A stretch of DNA of 64,000 bases from positions 1 to 64,000 of the forward strand of contig JBAOKB010000156.1 in the NCBI GenBank assembly GCA_037044905.1, given 5' to 3'. This DNA is from Hortaea werneckii. Taxonomy: Eukaryota; Ascomycota; Dothideomycetes; Mycosphaerellales; Teratosphaeriaceae. The notes beneath the pieces are model-generated. The model saw nothing but the letters and a program-made list of their open reading frames with translations. It searched no databases and was not told where the DNA came from. Numbering within the stretch: the first letter of the stretch is position 1; every line of letters begins with the position of its first letter. The translations under genes were made by a program, and so were the position numbers. Shown piece after piece: positions 44,433 to 55,015 of the stretch.

Positions 44433-46956
44433 ATGCCACCAGCCGCCGATCGACCTACCGCGCAATCATCTCCGCTGTCTGGCCGCCGCATCCTGTCCAA
44501 GATCACCTCGTCCTTCTCTTCAAAGCCGCGTAACATATCCGATTTTAGCATCGAGGTCGACGATCCGCATCGACAATACTCGCCTGGGGATATTGTACAT
44601 GGCAGTGTTCGGTTGCGCGTGTCACGCCCTGTTCGGGTGACGCACATCGTAGTCTGCTTGCATGGATTCGTGCAGGTATTTCGAAATCCAGGTTCGCCTG
44701 GAGAGGGTTTCCGGGCGAACACGCAATACTTAGGCACAGGCAGGGGCAAGAAATCTGGAGAGTATTTCGGCAACGGTTTTGCATCGCTCTTTGAAGACGA
44801 AGTCGTGCTCTGCGGAGAGGGAAGGCTGGCAGAAGGGTCATATCAGTTCAACTTCGAGCTCGAATTTCCGGACCGTGACTTGCCCAGCAGTATTGACTTT
44901 GAGCGAGGCACGATCTCTTACATGATCTCCGCCACCATAACGCGACCTACCACCATGGGCACGACCACCACCTGTGATAAGAAGGTATACTTTGTGGAGC
45001 GCATTGACGTTGCGCATACGCACCCACCTAAGTCGCGAACCATTACTTTGGAGCCGGTGTCGAAAAGATCCCGCGCGAAGCAGCAGGCACGAAAGGTTGT
45101 AGATTCTAACGACAAACGCAGTCGACGCACAGGATCAACACAGCAAAGCGAAACGACTCAGCAAAGCAACAATTCCTCTACACGAAGCAACCGCATAGAT
45201 GGAGACGTTCCCCGTAGTCCAGCACCAAGCAGCGAGCTCAGCTTTGAGAGCCAGAGAAGTAGCCATCAACCAGAATCACAGCAGCATTCTACGAGCAGGC
45301 AGTCGCAAGGTTCAAGCGAAGCAAGCAGAACCAATACCAGCAAATCTTCATCCGAGAATAAAACGATTACAGCGAGCGTCGAGTCGCTAACTGGAGGCTG
45401 CTTGCGGGGTGACCACGTCGCCATCAGAGTGAACGTTAATCACGCGAAGCCTATACGAAGCTTGTACGGCGTGATAGTGACTCTTTATCGACAAGCTCGT
45501 GTTGATTTGCATCCGGCCATTCCCTTAGGGCCAACTGAGAAGGGGACCTCGTCCAAATACGAAGACTACTATCCTAGATCAGCAACAGGGCTTGGTGGGC
45601 TTTCTCTTTCTGGAGCTGGATCCAGTCATCTTTTTCGCAAAGATCTCGCTCAGGTGATGGTGCCGCTCTACGTTGATCCTGCCACCCTGACCGCCGATGT
45701 GACGGCAAGAGTTCGGGTACCAGATGAAGCGTTTCCCACCATAGCAACCGTACCTGGTGCTATGATCAGCTTCAAATATTACGTGGAAGCGGTCGTGGAC
45801 ATTCAAGGCAGACTCAGTGGGCCAGACAGACCGTTGGCCGCACTGGGGCTTACAGGGCCTCACCCGCCTGGTGGCGGAGGCAGCGAAGGGGCCGATCAGT
45901 CAGCAGCCTTTGCCCCTTACGGATCCAGTGTCGTAGACACTGCTCCAATCCGCCGTGACAAGAGTGTTGTGACTTGTACGTTCGAATTGGTTGTTGGCAC
46001 ACGGGATAGTGAAAGGCGTAAAGGCAAGCGTAAGGCCTGACCCTGTCCCTGAGGACGAGCAGCCTCAGCAAACCTCTCAAACAGGGCAACAAACCCAACC
46101 GCAAGCTCACGGAGGCGCTCATGACGAAGAAGGCGAACAGACCAATGAATACTGGCAAAATGGCGATGGTTACTACTATGACCAGCAATGGTATCAGCAG
46201 TGGTACCGTCACGACACATATTCTTATCCCTATGCGGATGGATATTTCGATTACCACGATCCTCATACCTATGAGCCGCCTCCGGCTGTGCCCTTGCCCC
46301 AACTGCCGGATGAATCGCAGTTGACTGAAAAGGAACGGGTTCGAAGAGCAGAGGAACGTCTTCTGCCAAGCCAGCCGCCCGGCATGGATGCCGGTCCTTC
46401 TGGCAACGCTTCACAAGGTCCGACGGCACCGTACTTGGCTGAAGAAGCGGATCGTCTAGATGCTTCACCACCGCCAGGACCGTCGGCACCGTCCTATGAC
46501 GAAGTCTCGGGCTCCGGTCCATCTGCATCGGTCGCTAATACACACTTACTTGACGCTAGCAGCAGGCGGCACTCCACTGTTCCAGCTTACGAGCCCCCTG
46601 AGCCTGGATCTTCTTCACAGCGTACGGTACGACCAGTGGAAGACAAATTAGAATTGGAACGACAAAGACTTCAAGCTGAAGCATCGGCGCCACCAGATAA
46701 TGACGATGCAGCCGGGCCGGCCAATTATCTACCATTTGGCGAGCCTTCAGCACCATCTCTGGAACAGGCCAACGAAGGCAGTCCAGAACGGTCTCCTCCA
46801 ACACCGCGGATCGAGGAGAGCACACCACTGGCTGGCGCTTCGACAAGCAATGAGCCAAGCACATACTCTCTCGAGCGTTCAGGCGTGGGTGTGCATACGC
46901 AATCCGATGACATCAAGGAAAGCAACATTACGACAACATCACAACCAGGACAATAG
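44433..46956 (+). CDS. palF: pH-response arrestin PalF/Rim8 (frame change near C-terminal tail)
   Basis: About 840 aa over two frames. Arrestin-N starts near residue 35 (ISDFSIEVDDPHRQYSPGDIV) and includes the conserved VRVTHIVVCLHGFVQVFRNP, GNGFASLFEDEVVLCGEGRL and SSIDFERGTISYMI. After a Ser/Gln-rich insert, arrestin-C runs from TASVESLTGGCLRGDHV to VVGTRDSERRKGKRK. PalF/Rim8 couples the plasma-membrane pH sensor PalH/Rim21 to ESCRT and activation of PacC/Rim101. The first frame ends at 46040. The tail (Gln/Tyr/Pro-rich, PEDEQPQQTSQ ... ending 46956) is in the +1 frame. Either one extra base in a short run near 46030 or a 55-base intron (GTAAGG...AAACAG) explains this; both keep the tail in frame. 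Confidence 0.88.
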
Positions 46957-48722
46957 TCCTTTCATGGAGTTCTGGCGTACGAGAAGCTAGGCTGTTTGTT
47001 ACACAGCGACAGGCGCTGGAGATTTTTTTGTTTGGACTTGTATATGATACCACCACGTACATAAGACGCAAGCGTTCTATTCTTTTGAGCGTTCTGCCGA
47101 TATTAGAGTGCCATTTTGGCCTCCTTGAATGTTCTGCTCTCGCCTTTGAGATGTGAAGTCATTTCATTAGTTGTGTGGAAAATTTGAACCTCGAAGTCCA
47201 TGTAGTGCATAAGAGCAAGGAAGAGATAAGGGACGTTGGCCCCAAACTGACCATTGTTGAGGCAGGCAGGTCAGATGCCATGCTACACCGCCGCCACATT
47301 GGAATACCATAGAGAGATATACCTGCACCGTCTTGATTTCTAGAGCAGAGAAACACTGTTTGGGATCATGTAACTCATGACAGTGCACTGGATGTAGCGT
47401 ACTAGGTAGCCTAAATGCAGTGAATGCACATCTAGATCATTACTCACCGTCGTCATTGACTTTCGTTTAACGGATGTTTGGAAATTGCACATGGGTTCTA
47501 CAGACGGTCTAGCCTTTCAAGGTCGTGCCGACATTCCGCTTTGTCAAGATGCACATGCATGTACTCGAAACGCTGACATACCCAGCTTATTCCCAGTCGG
47601 TTCGCAAGACTCTTTTGCAGCATAGCAGTGTGGTCAAGATGGGAGATCCAGGCCTCCCTGAACATTCGGGGGTTGTTATTTGAAAGAGCACAATCTGACA
47701 AGATGGCTGACCGCCACGACGAGGAGATATGTCGCGCATAGGAGTCAGCCATGGGTTCTAGGACGTCGGAGGCCGTAGTCTGAGCAAGCCACCGTTGTGC
47801 ATCAGAACAACCGAGAACGTAGGTGGCTGTCTGTCTTACTTCCCCAGACCGCGGTCTGAGATTGTCTCGCGGAGGCATTCAGGTTGGATGCTCCTAGACG
47901 GTAATTTGGAAAACTCTTGGCGGCTGTGCCAGAGGCTAGTGTCCGTCAAGGAGCATGTTGGTGTTATTATTATTGCTGGCGACAACGGATCCCGTCCCTA
48001 TTTTATTTTTCCCTCGTCACAGCTCTGTCATCAGCAAAGCGAAGCGCGGTTGTCGAGCGCAGCAAAGGAAAAAGGGCTTGCGTGACATGGAGATCAGCCG
48101 CAGCGGCAGCGGGAAACAGAGACAGAGAGATCTTGCAGCACCGACCGGGATCGGTTTGGTGCCGGTGTGGGTCACTCAAGTCTAGAACGCGCCGAACCTT
48201 CACTAGCGACGCCATACTGCAGCAACCTTCCGGTCAACATCATGCGCTCGGACTTAAACGTTACCTACTGTGCATTCGCCATGCGGGCCTGCTGAGCGCG
48301 TCGCACCGGATCTTGAGACATCTGCGCGTCCGGTGATAGAAGCCTGAGGATGTGTACAAGTTTGCGACGTCTCGTCCGCAGAGCGAGGCATCACGAACGG
48401 GATCCGGCCGGGCCTGTTTGCTGACCAAAAACCCTAGGCCGGGAGTCTGTGTCTAGACCTCGTGGGGCAACGGGCCATCCTTTGACACTTCCATGCTTCT
48501 CCAACACTGGCTTTTCGGACGACGTTCTGCCGTGTCATTGTCCTGCAGGTCTCGATTTGGACCCTGGGAACGCTAGATGTAGGTCCCGCCGGGCATCAAA
48601 CACTGATGAGAACGCTGCCTTTCACCTTATCCTTCTATCAACGACCGGCCCATTGTGCATCGCTGGATCGACTGGCTTCCTCTTTCGGAGCAGCATGCTC
48701 CACTGATACCGGCCCCAGTGTG
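46957..48722. other. 1.8-kb region upstream of the histidine kinase
   Basis: Lies between palF and the kinase. Apart from one minus-strand open frame (47498..47878, separate entry) nothing supportable is seen. The length is large for this window's gene spacing, so a long kinase leader or an unseen small gene is possible. Confidence 0.35.
47498..47878 (-). CDS. Possible small hypothetical protein
   Basis: ATG-started frame of 126 aa in an otherwise empty 1.8-kb region. Composition looks protein-like (DVLEPMADSYARHISSSW ... LANRLGISWVCQRFEY) but shows no domain, signal peptide or membrane helix. It may be a real lineage-specific gene or a fragment of a spliced one. No splice partners were identified. 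Confidence 0.3.
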   Translation of the reverse strand: MPPRDNLRPRSGEVRQTATYVLGCSDAQRWLAQTTASDVLEPMADSYARHISSSWRSAILSDCALSNNNPRMFREAWISHLDHTAMLQKSLANRLGISWVCQRFEYMHVHLDKAECRHDLERLDRL

Positions 48723-51494
48723 ATGCATGCCGACATGCCTTCAGAAACCATGGACCGGCACACGATCTGTTTGCCACGACCTGGTACTCGGGACATACTC
48801 CAACACGGAGATCCAATGTTTGGAGAACAGCTTTCCCGGCTGTATGCCTCAGCGGAAGGCATCGCGTTAGAAGGGCTGGTGAATCTGAAGGCGAAGCTAC
48901 GGAATGTGCCCACGACAGACTTTTGGGCTGAGTTGACGGAGGGCATGTCGAAGATTTTGGGCGCGGAGATGACTTTCGTTATGAAAAGGGTTTTGGTGGA
49001 CGAGCAGGAAGCAGCCGTGGAGATGCCACCCCTTGGCCAACCGGGCTCGTGCATGATGGCCGCTGCCTTTCACTATTGTGGCCTGGATGGCGCGAGAGAA
49101 ACGATTAAGCAGACGAAATTCCACGCATATGGCTGTCCATGCGCGTACATGAGGCACGACAAGGTTTTTTTGATACCTACTGGGCTGAACGACTTCATCA
49201 CGAATAATCCGAATACCCTACCTACCCCGGCCGAGGCTTACATCGCTGTCCCATTGTTCGCAGAAGGTAAGAACATTGCGCACTTTGGAGCGATGTGGTC
49301 AAAGGAAGGCGCCGCGCGAAGGACGTTGTCATGGGCCTTTATTGAAATGTTACTGCATTCATTGGAAGACATGCTGTTGGAGCGGCTATTGGAAGGTGCC
49401 ACTTTCATTAGACCATCTCCTGATCATCCAGAGAAGCACCGAGTCATCCCTCATGATGCCGTCACCGTTGCACAATCTCTGAGACCGTACGCTGGAAGCC
49501 TTTCTCACGAACTCAGGACGCCCATGCAGGGAGTCGTAGGAATGCTGGATGTGATGATGGCGACAGTCCAGGAAGCGGTGGAGACGCAGGCTGATTCGAA
49601 ATTGAGAAGGATATTTGAGAATTTGAAGGAAAATATTGAAGTTGTGCAAGACAGCTCGAGGAGGGCGGTAGAAGCCGCTGACAACGTTGTACACGCGTAC
49701 GACATGAACATGAGTGTGCCAGAAGCACCACCTGGCCTGCCCTTGGATGACTCGGCAGAGACTGGTTCGCCTTTTTCAGCTACCTTGTCTGTGCTTGACA
49801 AACGTCCAGAGATCTTGGTGGCCGGCAGTGACCTCCCGCTCGCTCGTCCGAACAAGCGGAGAAGGGACGATGCGTTCTCGCGCCAACCCAGTAATGCCAG
49901 CAGCGGAAGCCCGCCAAAATACCAGAAGACAGAAAGCTGTACAACCTGCTGGGCGCGATCAGTGCAACCCAGCCAGGAGGCAGCCGAGGGTTTGCATGAA
50001 GCAGAAAGTGTGCAAGCACGAGCAATGCCGGGTGCGACACCTGAAGATGCACCTACTGCTGAGGATGCAGACCTTGCCACAGTTGCACTGGACCCCGCTA
50101 GCCGTATCATCACCCCCGGCTTACGGCACACGAACATGCATGAAATATTTCAGTATGTCATTAGCGAAGGCTTGAAGATGGGTGGAAGACCAGATTCGGC
50201 CACGGCGCACGAACTTGAAAACGGCGAATCCATCGAAGTGCGTTCACGCGGTTCAGACGGGACTGCTCAAACAAAAATCATACAATGGCACGTTGACCCG
50301 AGCGTGCCCCAAACCATGTTCACCGACGAAAAGGATCTCGTGAAGCTCATATCTTGCCTATTTCTAAATGCCGTCAAATTCACAGACAGGTCGAATGGGT
50401 TCGTTCGCATCACAGCTAAGATGAGTTCGCGGGGGAAGTACATCAGCATCAAGGTCGCGGATAACGGACCGGGCATACCGGCAGCATTCCTGCCAAAATT
50501 GTTTCAAGCGTTCTCACAGCAAAATCGATCAATAACACGAACGAGCGACGGGCTGGGATTGGGTCTCATGGTAGCGAAAGGCATAGCGAGAAAACTAGGT
50601 GGCGATCTGATGTGTATCCGAGCGGAGACTCAAGGTCCCAATCATGGCAGCGAATTCGAAATCAGGGTGCCGGTCACCGCTGGAGAGACAATCAGCCGAC
50701 CGTCATCGCCATTTGGGTCACCAATGCCCAGGCGCGCCAATCTCGCCGCGACCGATAACGTACACATTCCGCCGTTGCCACCGGCTCCCGCGAGTCCACG
50801 TAGGCTTTCGCGAGCTCTGCACGAAGTCGTGAACGAGGCACCTCTCAGCACGACCTTGGCCCAGCGGCCTGTCACGCCGCCGTCACCCAAAAGCAATCTG
50901 CAGGGCATGCCACCTCCTGCAGACCATCCCATGACGTCTTCGCCTCCCACGTTCCCAGTTATCCAGCCGCGAGCACGGCTCCGAAAGACGGTCTCCCACG
51001 GCGAGATTGACCGGGACTTGGCGAAGAAGTACCCTCTTCGCTTTCTGGTAGCGGAGGACAACAAAATCAACCGGAAGCTGCTCGTCAGCATGCTCGCCAA
51101 GTTTGGCTACAAGACCATCCACGAAGCGCACGATGGCGCTGAAGCCGTACGGCAGATGTCTGTCCCTCGCCTTCCCTCCGAGGCGATCGACGTCGTGCTC
51201 ATGGATCTCTGGATGCCGCTGATGGACGGCTATGAGGCGACCGAACGGATTCTGAAGATGGGCGAAGATGATAAGAAGGCAAAGATGCCTACGGTGCTCG
51301 CCGTGACGGCTGATGTGACGGATGGCGCGCTGGAACGCGCCGCAGCGGTTGGCATGACGGGATTCATGACCAAGCCGTATAAGATGTTGGATTTGCAACG
51401 GCTCATCTTGGAATACTGCGCTCGCAGCAGTAGTGCAGAGGACGACAATCCATCGCATGCCATGACGGGATTGGCTGCTACAGTGGCCTGTTGA
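48723..51494 (+). CDS. Hybrid sensor histidine kinase (GAF-like, HisKA, HATPase, receiver)
   Basis: Single exon, 923 aa from the ATG at 48723 (MHADMPSETMD); an in-frame ATG at 48606 would add 39 residues of unremarkable sequence. A GAF-like sensor region covers about residues 60-230. The H-box SLSHELRTPMQG holds the phospho-accepting His near residue 262. A long Ser/Pro-rich insert separates it from the ATPase domain: N-box (CLFLNAVKFT), G1 (VADNGPGIP), G2 (GLGLGLMVAKG). A receiver domain ends the protein, with VLMDLWMP carrying the acceptor Asp, acidic VAEDN, and Lys in MTKP. No membrane helices, so it should be a cytosolic sensor feeding an HPt phosphorelay. The fungal class cannot be fixed by eye. 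Confidence 0.9.
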   Translation: MHADMPSETMDRHTICLPRPGTRDILQHGDPMFGEQLSRLYASAEGIALEGLVNLKAKLRNVPTTDFWAELTEGMSKILGAEMTFVMKRVLVDEQEAAVEMPPLGQPGSCMMAAAFHYCGLDGARETIKQTKFHAYGCPCAYMRHDKVFLIPTGLNDFITNNPNTLPTPAEAYIAVPLFAEGKNIAHFGAMWSKEGAARRTLSWAFIEMLLHSLEDMLLERLLEGATFIRPSPDHPEKHRVIPHDAVTVAQSLRPYAGSLSHELRTPMQGVVGMLDVMMATVQEAVETQADSKLRRIFENLKENIEVVQDSSRRAVEAADNVVHAYDMNMSVPEAPPGLPLDDSAETGSPFSATLSVLDKRPEILVAGSDLPLARPNKRRRDDAFSRQPSNASSGSPPKYQKTESCTTCWARSVQPSQEAAEGLHEAESVQARAMPGATPEDAPTAEDADLATVALDPASRIITPGLRHTNMHEIFQYVISEGLKMGGRPDSATAHELENGESIEVRSRGSDGTAQTKIIQWHVDPSVPQTMFTDEKDLVKLISCLFLNAVKFTDRSNGFVRITAKMSSRGKYISIKVADNGPGIPAAFLPKLFQAFSQQNRSITRTSDGLGLGLMVAKGIARKLGGDLMCIRAETQGPNHGSEFEIRVPVTAGETISRPSSPFGSPMPRRANLAATDNVHIPPLPPAPASPRRLSRALHEVVNEAPLSTTLAQRPVTPPSPKSNLQGMPPPADHPMTSSPPTFPVIQPRARLRKTVSHGEIDRDLAKKYPLRFLVAEDNKINRKLLVSMLAKFGYKTIHEAHDGAEAVRQMSVPRLPSEAIDVVLMDLWMPLMDGYEATERILKMGEDDKKAKMPTVLAVTADVTDGALERAAAVGMTGFMTKPYKMLDLQRLILEYCARSSSAEDDNPSHAMTGLAATVAC

Positions 51495-51626
51495 AGTCTT
51501 TTTTTTGGTTGCTAGAGAAGTGATGATACCCTATATATGTAGATGGCTAGAGAGAACAAGAGAAAATAATGTAATTGGAACACCAATTTGAACGTGCGAA
51601 GCGTATCCTCAGAGACGATTTCCGCA

Positions 51627-52576
51627 TCATGCCAAGTGCTTCTTGAACCAGTTGATACCTTGCTGAGTCGCCTCGTCCATAGCCTTGCGATCCTTCTCAC
51701 TACTCCAGTCCCCCCTCAGAGCAAACCCATGCACCTGGTCCTCATAGATCCTGACCTCGCTCTCCTCACACTTCTCCCCCTGCGTCTGATCCCCTTTCTT
51801 CTTCGCCTCCATCAGCTCCTGGATCTGCTTCGCCTCGTACTCCCCTAGCAAGCTATCTTTGTCGCCCAGGGCCAGGGAGAGCGGCACACACACGTCCGCG
51901 AAGTCCGCCGGGATCGAGACTAAGCTCGGATGACATGCGTACACGGCCTCGACGCCCTTCCCCTCCGCGGCGCTGAACCCTTTCTGCCCGGCGAGGATGG
52001 CGTAGCGCCCGCCCCAGCAGAACCCGATCACGCCGACTTTGTTCGTGCCGGGGATGTAGCGGACCTTGTCGATGAAGTTCTCGATGATGGGGCGCGAGAC
52101 GGCTTCGCGGTGGGTGACGAGCCAGGGGCCCAGGGTGGCGCCGACTTTGGCCGTCGCGGCCGCTTTCTCGGTCACGGATTGCTTTTCGCGGTCTGGGAGC
52201 GGGGGCTCAACGGTCTGGAGGAAGGAAGGGTCGAGCGAGTCGCCCGAGTGCACGTCGGGAATGTAGGCCGTGAAGCCCGCGGCGGCGTATTCGTCGGCTC
52301 TGCGCGGTACATGGCGTCGTCAGTCGGTCTGTTCATTCCCTAACCCTGACATGGGCTGGGTAAGGGATTGGACACTTACAGCAACCGCGTGTTTGGCAAT
52401 TCCCACCCGAAGATGTCGGCCAGAAAGACGACCGTCTTGCTCTTGTCGCCATTCTCGGGCTCTGCTACGTATGTCTGCAGGCCAGCGATCTCGGTTTCGC
52501 GGCCTTTGGGCTTGCCGGACTGGATCTTGCCCGATAGGCAACAGCTGCTCATGCCTACATCGGTCGCCATCTTCAT
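51627..52576 (-). CDS. Dienelactone hydrolase family protein
   Basis: Exons 52576..52380 and 52299..51627 with an 80-base intron (GTAAGT...GCGCAG); 289 aa. An alpha/beta hydrolase with the dienelactone-hydrolase triad: nucleophile Cys in GFCWGGR, Asp in LGDKDSLL, His in DQVHGFALRG. The N-terminus MSSCCLSGKIQSGKPKG is typical of fungal members. Splicing joins NTRLL to ADEYAAAGF in frame. Relatives hydrolyse small lactones/esters in aromatic catabolism or detoxification; the exact substrate is unknown. The gene converges on the histidine kinase with about 130 bases between stops. Confidence 0.9.
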
Positions 52577-53005
52577 AGATTGTCCGTTGCGAGCTCTACT
52601 ATTTAGGTGAGATGGAGGTTTGCGAGGCCAACGATAATATCACATCGCGGCTAGTCTCTGTTCTTAGGTTGTTATTTATACCAGGCACATGGGGTTCGGC
52701 TGTAATGACGCAGGTGGGGTGATGTGATGGAGCGTGGTGGGGCAGAAAGCTTCCGCTGCAAGGTACGAATCGCGTCGCGCCGGCTCGCTGGACAGAGGTC
52801 CGATATACAGGAGGCGCTGAAGCCAATGCCATACCTCTCCCGCTTTCGTCTCAATTTCTACGTCCAGTGCAATGGAAGAGACATTCGAAGACTCAGATAC
52901 TGCTTCATGAGCGCTTTAAGCCATTGCAGCACCTTGCCACGCGCAGCGCTGTCGAGTGTTTGGGTTCTCGGTATACTCTTCGAGAGCAAACTCCAGGCAA
53001 TGTTC

Positions 53006-53800
53006 CTACACTTTCGGTGTCTGCCCACCTTCCTTCTCTCTCTGCGCTGCAAGCTTCTTTTCACGCCCCTCAAACGTCCTCCGCACACTGTCCTGTCCGC
53101 TCAGCCACTTCTCTACGTCCGCGTCCAGTCTACCCAGCTCATCCTTCTTGCCTTTGGTCTCTCGCTCAAGTGCTTCTTTCCTCTTCACAAGTGCCAGTCG
53201 CTGCTCCTCCAGTTCTAGGCGAGCTTTGTGTTCGTCTTGGATCCGTGCGATCGTCAGGTCGTGCTCGTTCGCGTCAGCGTATTCAGGGTGGGAAGCCAGG
53301 AAGTCTGCAGTGTCTATCATGGGCAGCGTTCGATAACGGTGTCTGTAGACAGAAAATCAGAGCGGTCAGCGACTCCCAGCTGTGGATAACACCATAGAGT
53401 AGACTCGGGTTTGAACTTACTCGTAACCCTCACATCCCGCAATCTCCCCTCGCAAGTGTCTCTGCTCATAGTATAAGTTCTGCAGTTGCAGATGCAGACT
53501 ATCAATCTCCTGCCTGGCCTCGGACGTCTCCTGCTTCGTCGTTCGGGTGCTCAAGATGGCCTTCTTGTTTAGCCCTCGGAGCTGTGCGAGATGTGCATGA
53601 AGCACTTTTTGCTGCTTCGATGCAGCTAACTGCTGCTCGAGTTGTGCTTCGTCCGAGGGCGAGGAGGAGGGGTTGGCGTGGTCGCGCGCGTGAAACTCTT
53701 CAATCAGATCCAGGATAGCAAGACTCTGTTGGCGCGCTTTGGCGGCGGCGTCAAGCACGGCGACCAGGGAGGGATCGGTGATGAGGTCTTCTTGTGCCAT
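53006..53800 (-). CDS. THOC5-like THO complex subunit
   Basis: Exons 53800..53421 and 53342..53006 with a 78-base intron (GTAAGT...GTCTACAG); 238 aa. Nearly all helical and coiled-coil. The block LQLQNLYYEQRHLRGEIAGCEGYEH just before the intron resembles the conserved THOC5/FMIP core, and the following MIDTADFLASHPEY ... HDLTIARIQDEHKARLELEEQRL continues this fold. THO couples transcription to mRNA export in the nucleus. The family call is by motif only, so moderate certainty. It is the last gene before the AT-rich island, with about 260 bases between its start and the island. Confidence 0.75.
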
Positions 53801-54249
53801 TGTTGATAGATCGCTGGTATGCGTATAGAATGGTTGTGCTCCGGATCAAAAGGGTAGCGATTTCAGGCGGTAGCGTCACGTGCGCGCAGTTGCATGAGCA
53901 GCCAGACTCGCCAGAATCTCAGGCCGTCGAAGCACGGACCGGTTGTACTTGGAGCTCAGGGTACTTCCATTAGCGTCTCACAAAAGCTACCAACTGCGCC
54001 ATCGCATTACGCGACACGACAGGATCCGCTCATGCACGTCGTCTCATACATTTAATGATTATTGCCGAGCTTGCTCGGCCATATTTAAGTCTAAATTCTA
54101 TATAGCCTATGCTTACGCTAAACGTTAGTTAGTCTATTAAAAACTATAGTAATATAACTTACGGATAATACATAACTAACGAGACAGTTATAAAGATAGA
54201 GGCCTCTATATAGCGAAGGCTAACGCTAAAATAATTACCGAGTTTACGG

Positions 54250-54514
54250 CTTCTTTCCTAATATACGTTTTTATATATTAGGAGAGAATAAGTATACTAT
54301 CTATTTATATATAGATAATATATAACCGCTATATATATAATTTTATATTAGGGTTATTTAGGGTTTACTCTTTACCTATAAGTATATAGCTTCTTTCCTA
54401 ATATATGCCTTTATATATTAGGAGAGAACAAGTATACTATCTATTTATATATATATTATAGAATAGGTTAAAGAATTCTATCCTAATATATACCTTTATA
54501 TTTTAGGAGAGAAT
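54250..54514. repeat. Hairpin-containing repeats at the left edge
   Basis: Three diverged copies of a motif (TCCTAATATA ... TATATTAGGAGAGAA) start near 54257, 54397 and 54481. The first two share long downstream sequence (AAGTATACTATCTATTTATA) and lie about 141 bases apart. Each can fold on its CCTAATATA/TATATTAGG arms. A related copy is at about 62793. Confidence 0.65.
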
Positions 54515-54519
54515 AAGAT

Positions 54520-54710
54520 ATATATTTAGGTATAATCTCTTATCTAGTAAGATATATATTTAGGTATAATCTCTTATTTGTCTTATCTATCTATCCTATC
54601 TCTAATGTCTATAATATAATATATATTTAGGTATAATCTCTAATAGTAAAATATATACTTAAGTATAATCCCTAATGTCTATAATAAGATATATACTTAA
54701 GTATAATCTC
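54520..54710. repeat. Diverged short repeats AGATATATATTTAGGTATAATCTC
   Basis: Five related copies of a unit of about 25 bases (GATATATATTTAGGTATAATC, or TTAAGTATAATC variants) at irregular spacing of about 30-70 bases. Pure AT-rich, non-coding. Confidence 0.55.
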
Positions 54711-54749
54711 CTATATATTCTTTCTATCCTTACTATCTAAGGTCCTTAT

Positions 54750-55015
54750 CCTATTAGGAATAAATTCTATTAGGTCCTCCTTTCTAGTTAGCTCTTACTT
54801 ACTATATTAGGAAATAATTTTATTAGGTCCTCCTTTCTAATTAGCTTTTACTTACTATATTAAGAAGGAATTCTATTAGGTCCCCTTTTTACCTAGCTTC
54901 TACTTATTATATTAGGAAGGAATTCTATTAGGTCCTCTTTTTAAGCTAGCTCCTACTTATTATATTAAAAAAGAATTCCTAGATTCTAATTTTTTATATT
55001 AGGAAGGATTTCTCG
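54750..55015. repeat. 53-base minisatellite, about five copies
   Basis: The phrase TATTAGGAA...ATTCTATTAGGTCCTCCTTT...TAGCT..TACTTA recurs with its ATTAGG core near 54752, 54805, 54858, 54910 and 54963, a spacing of 52-53 bases. Copies differ mostly by transitions, with decay increasing to the right. Confidence 0.75.
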
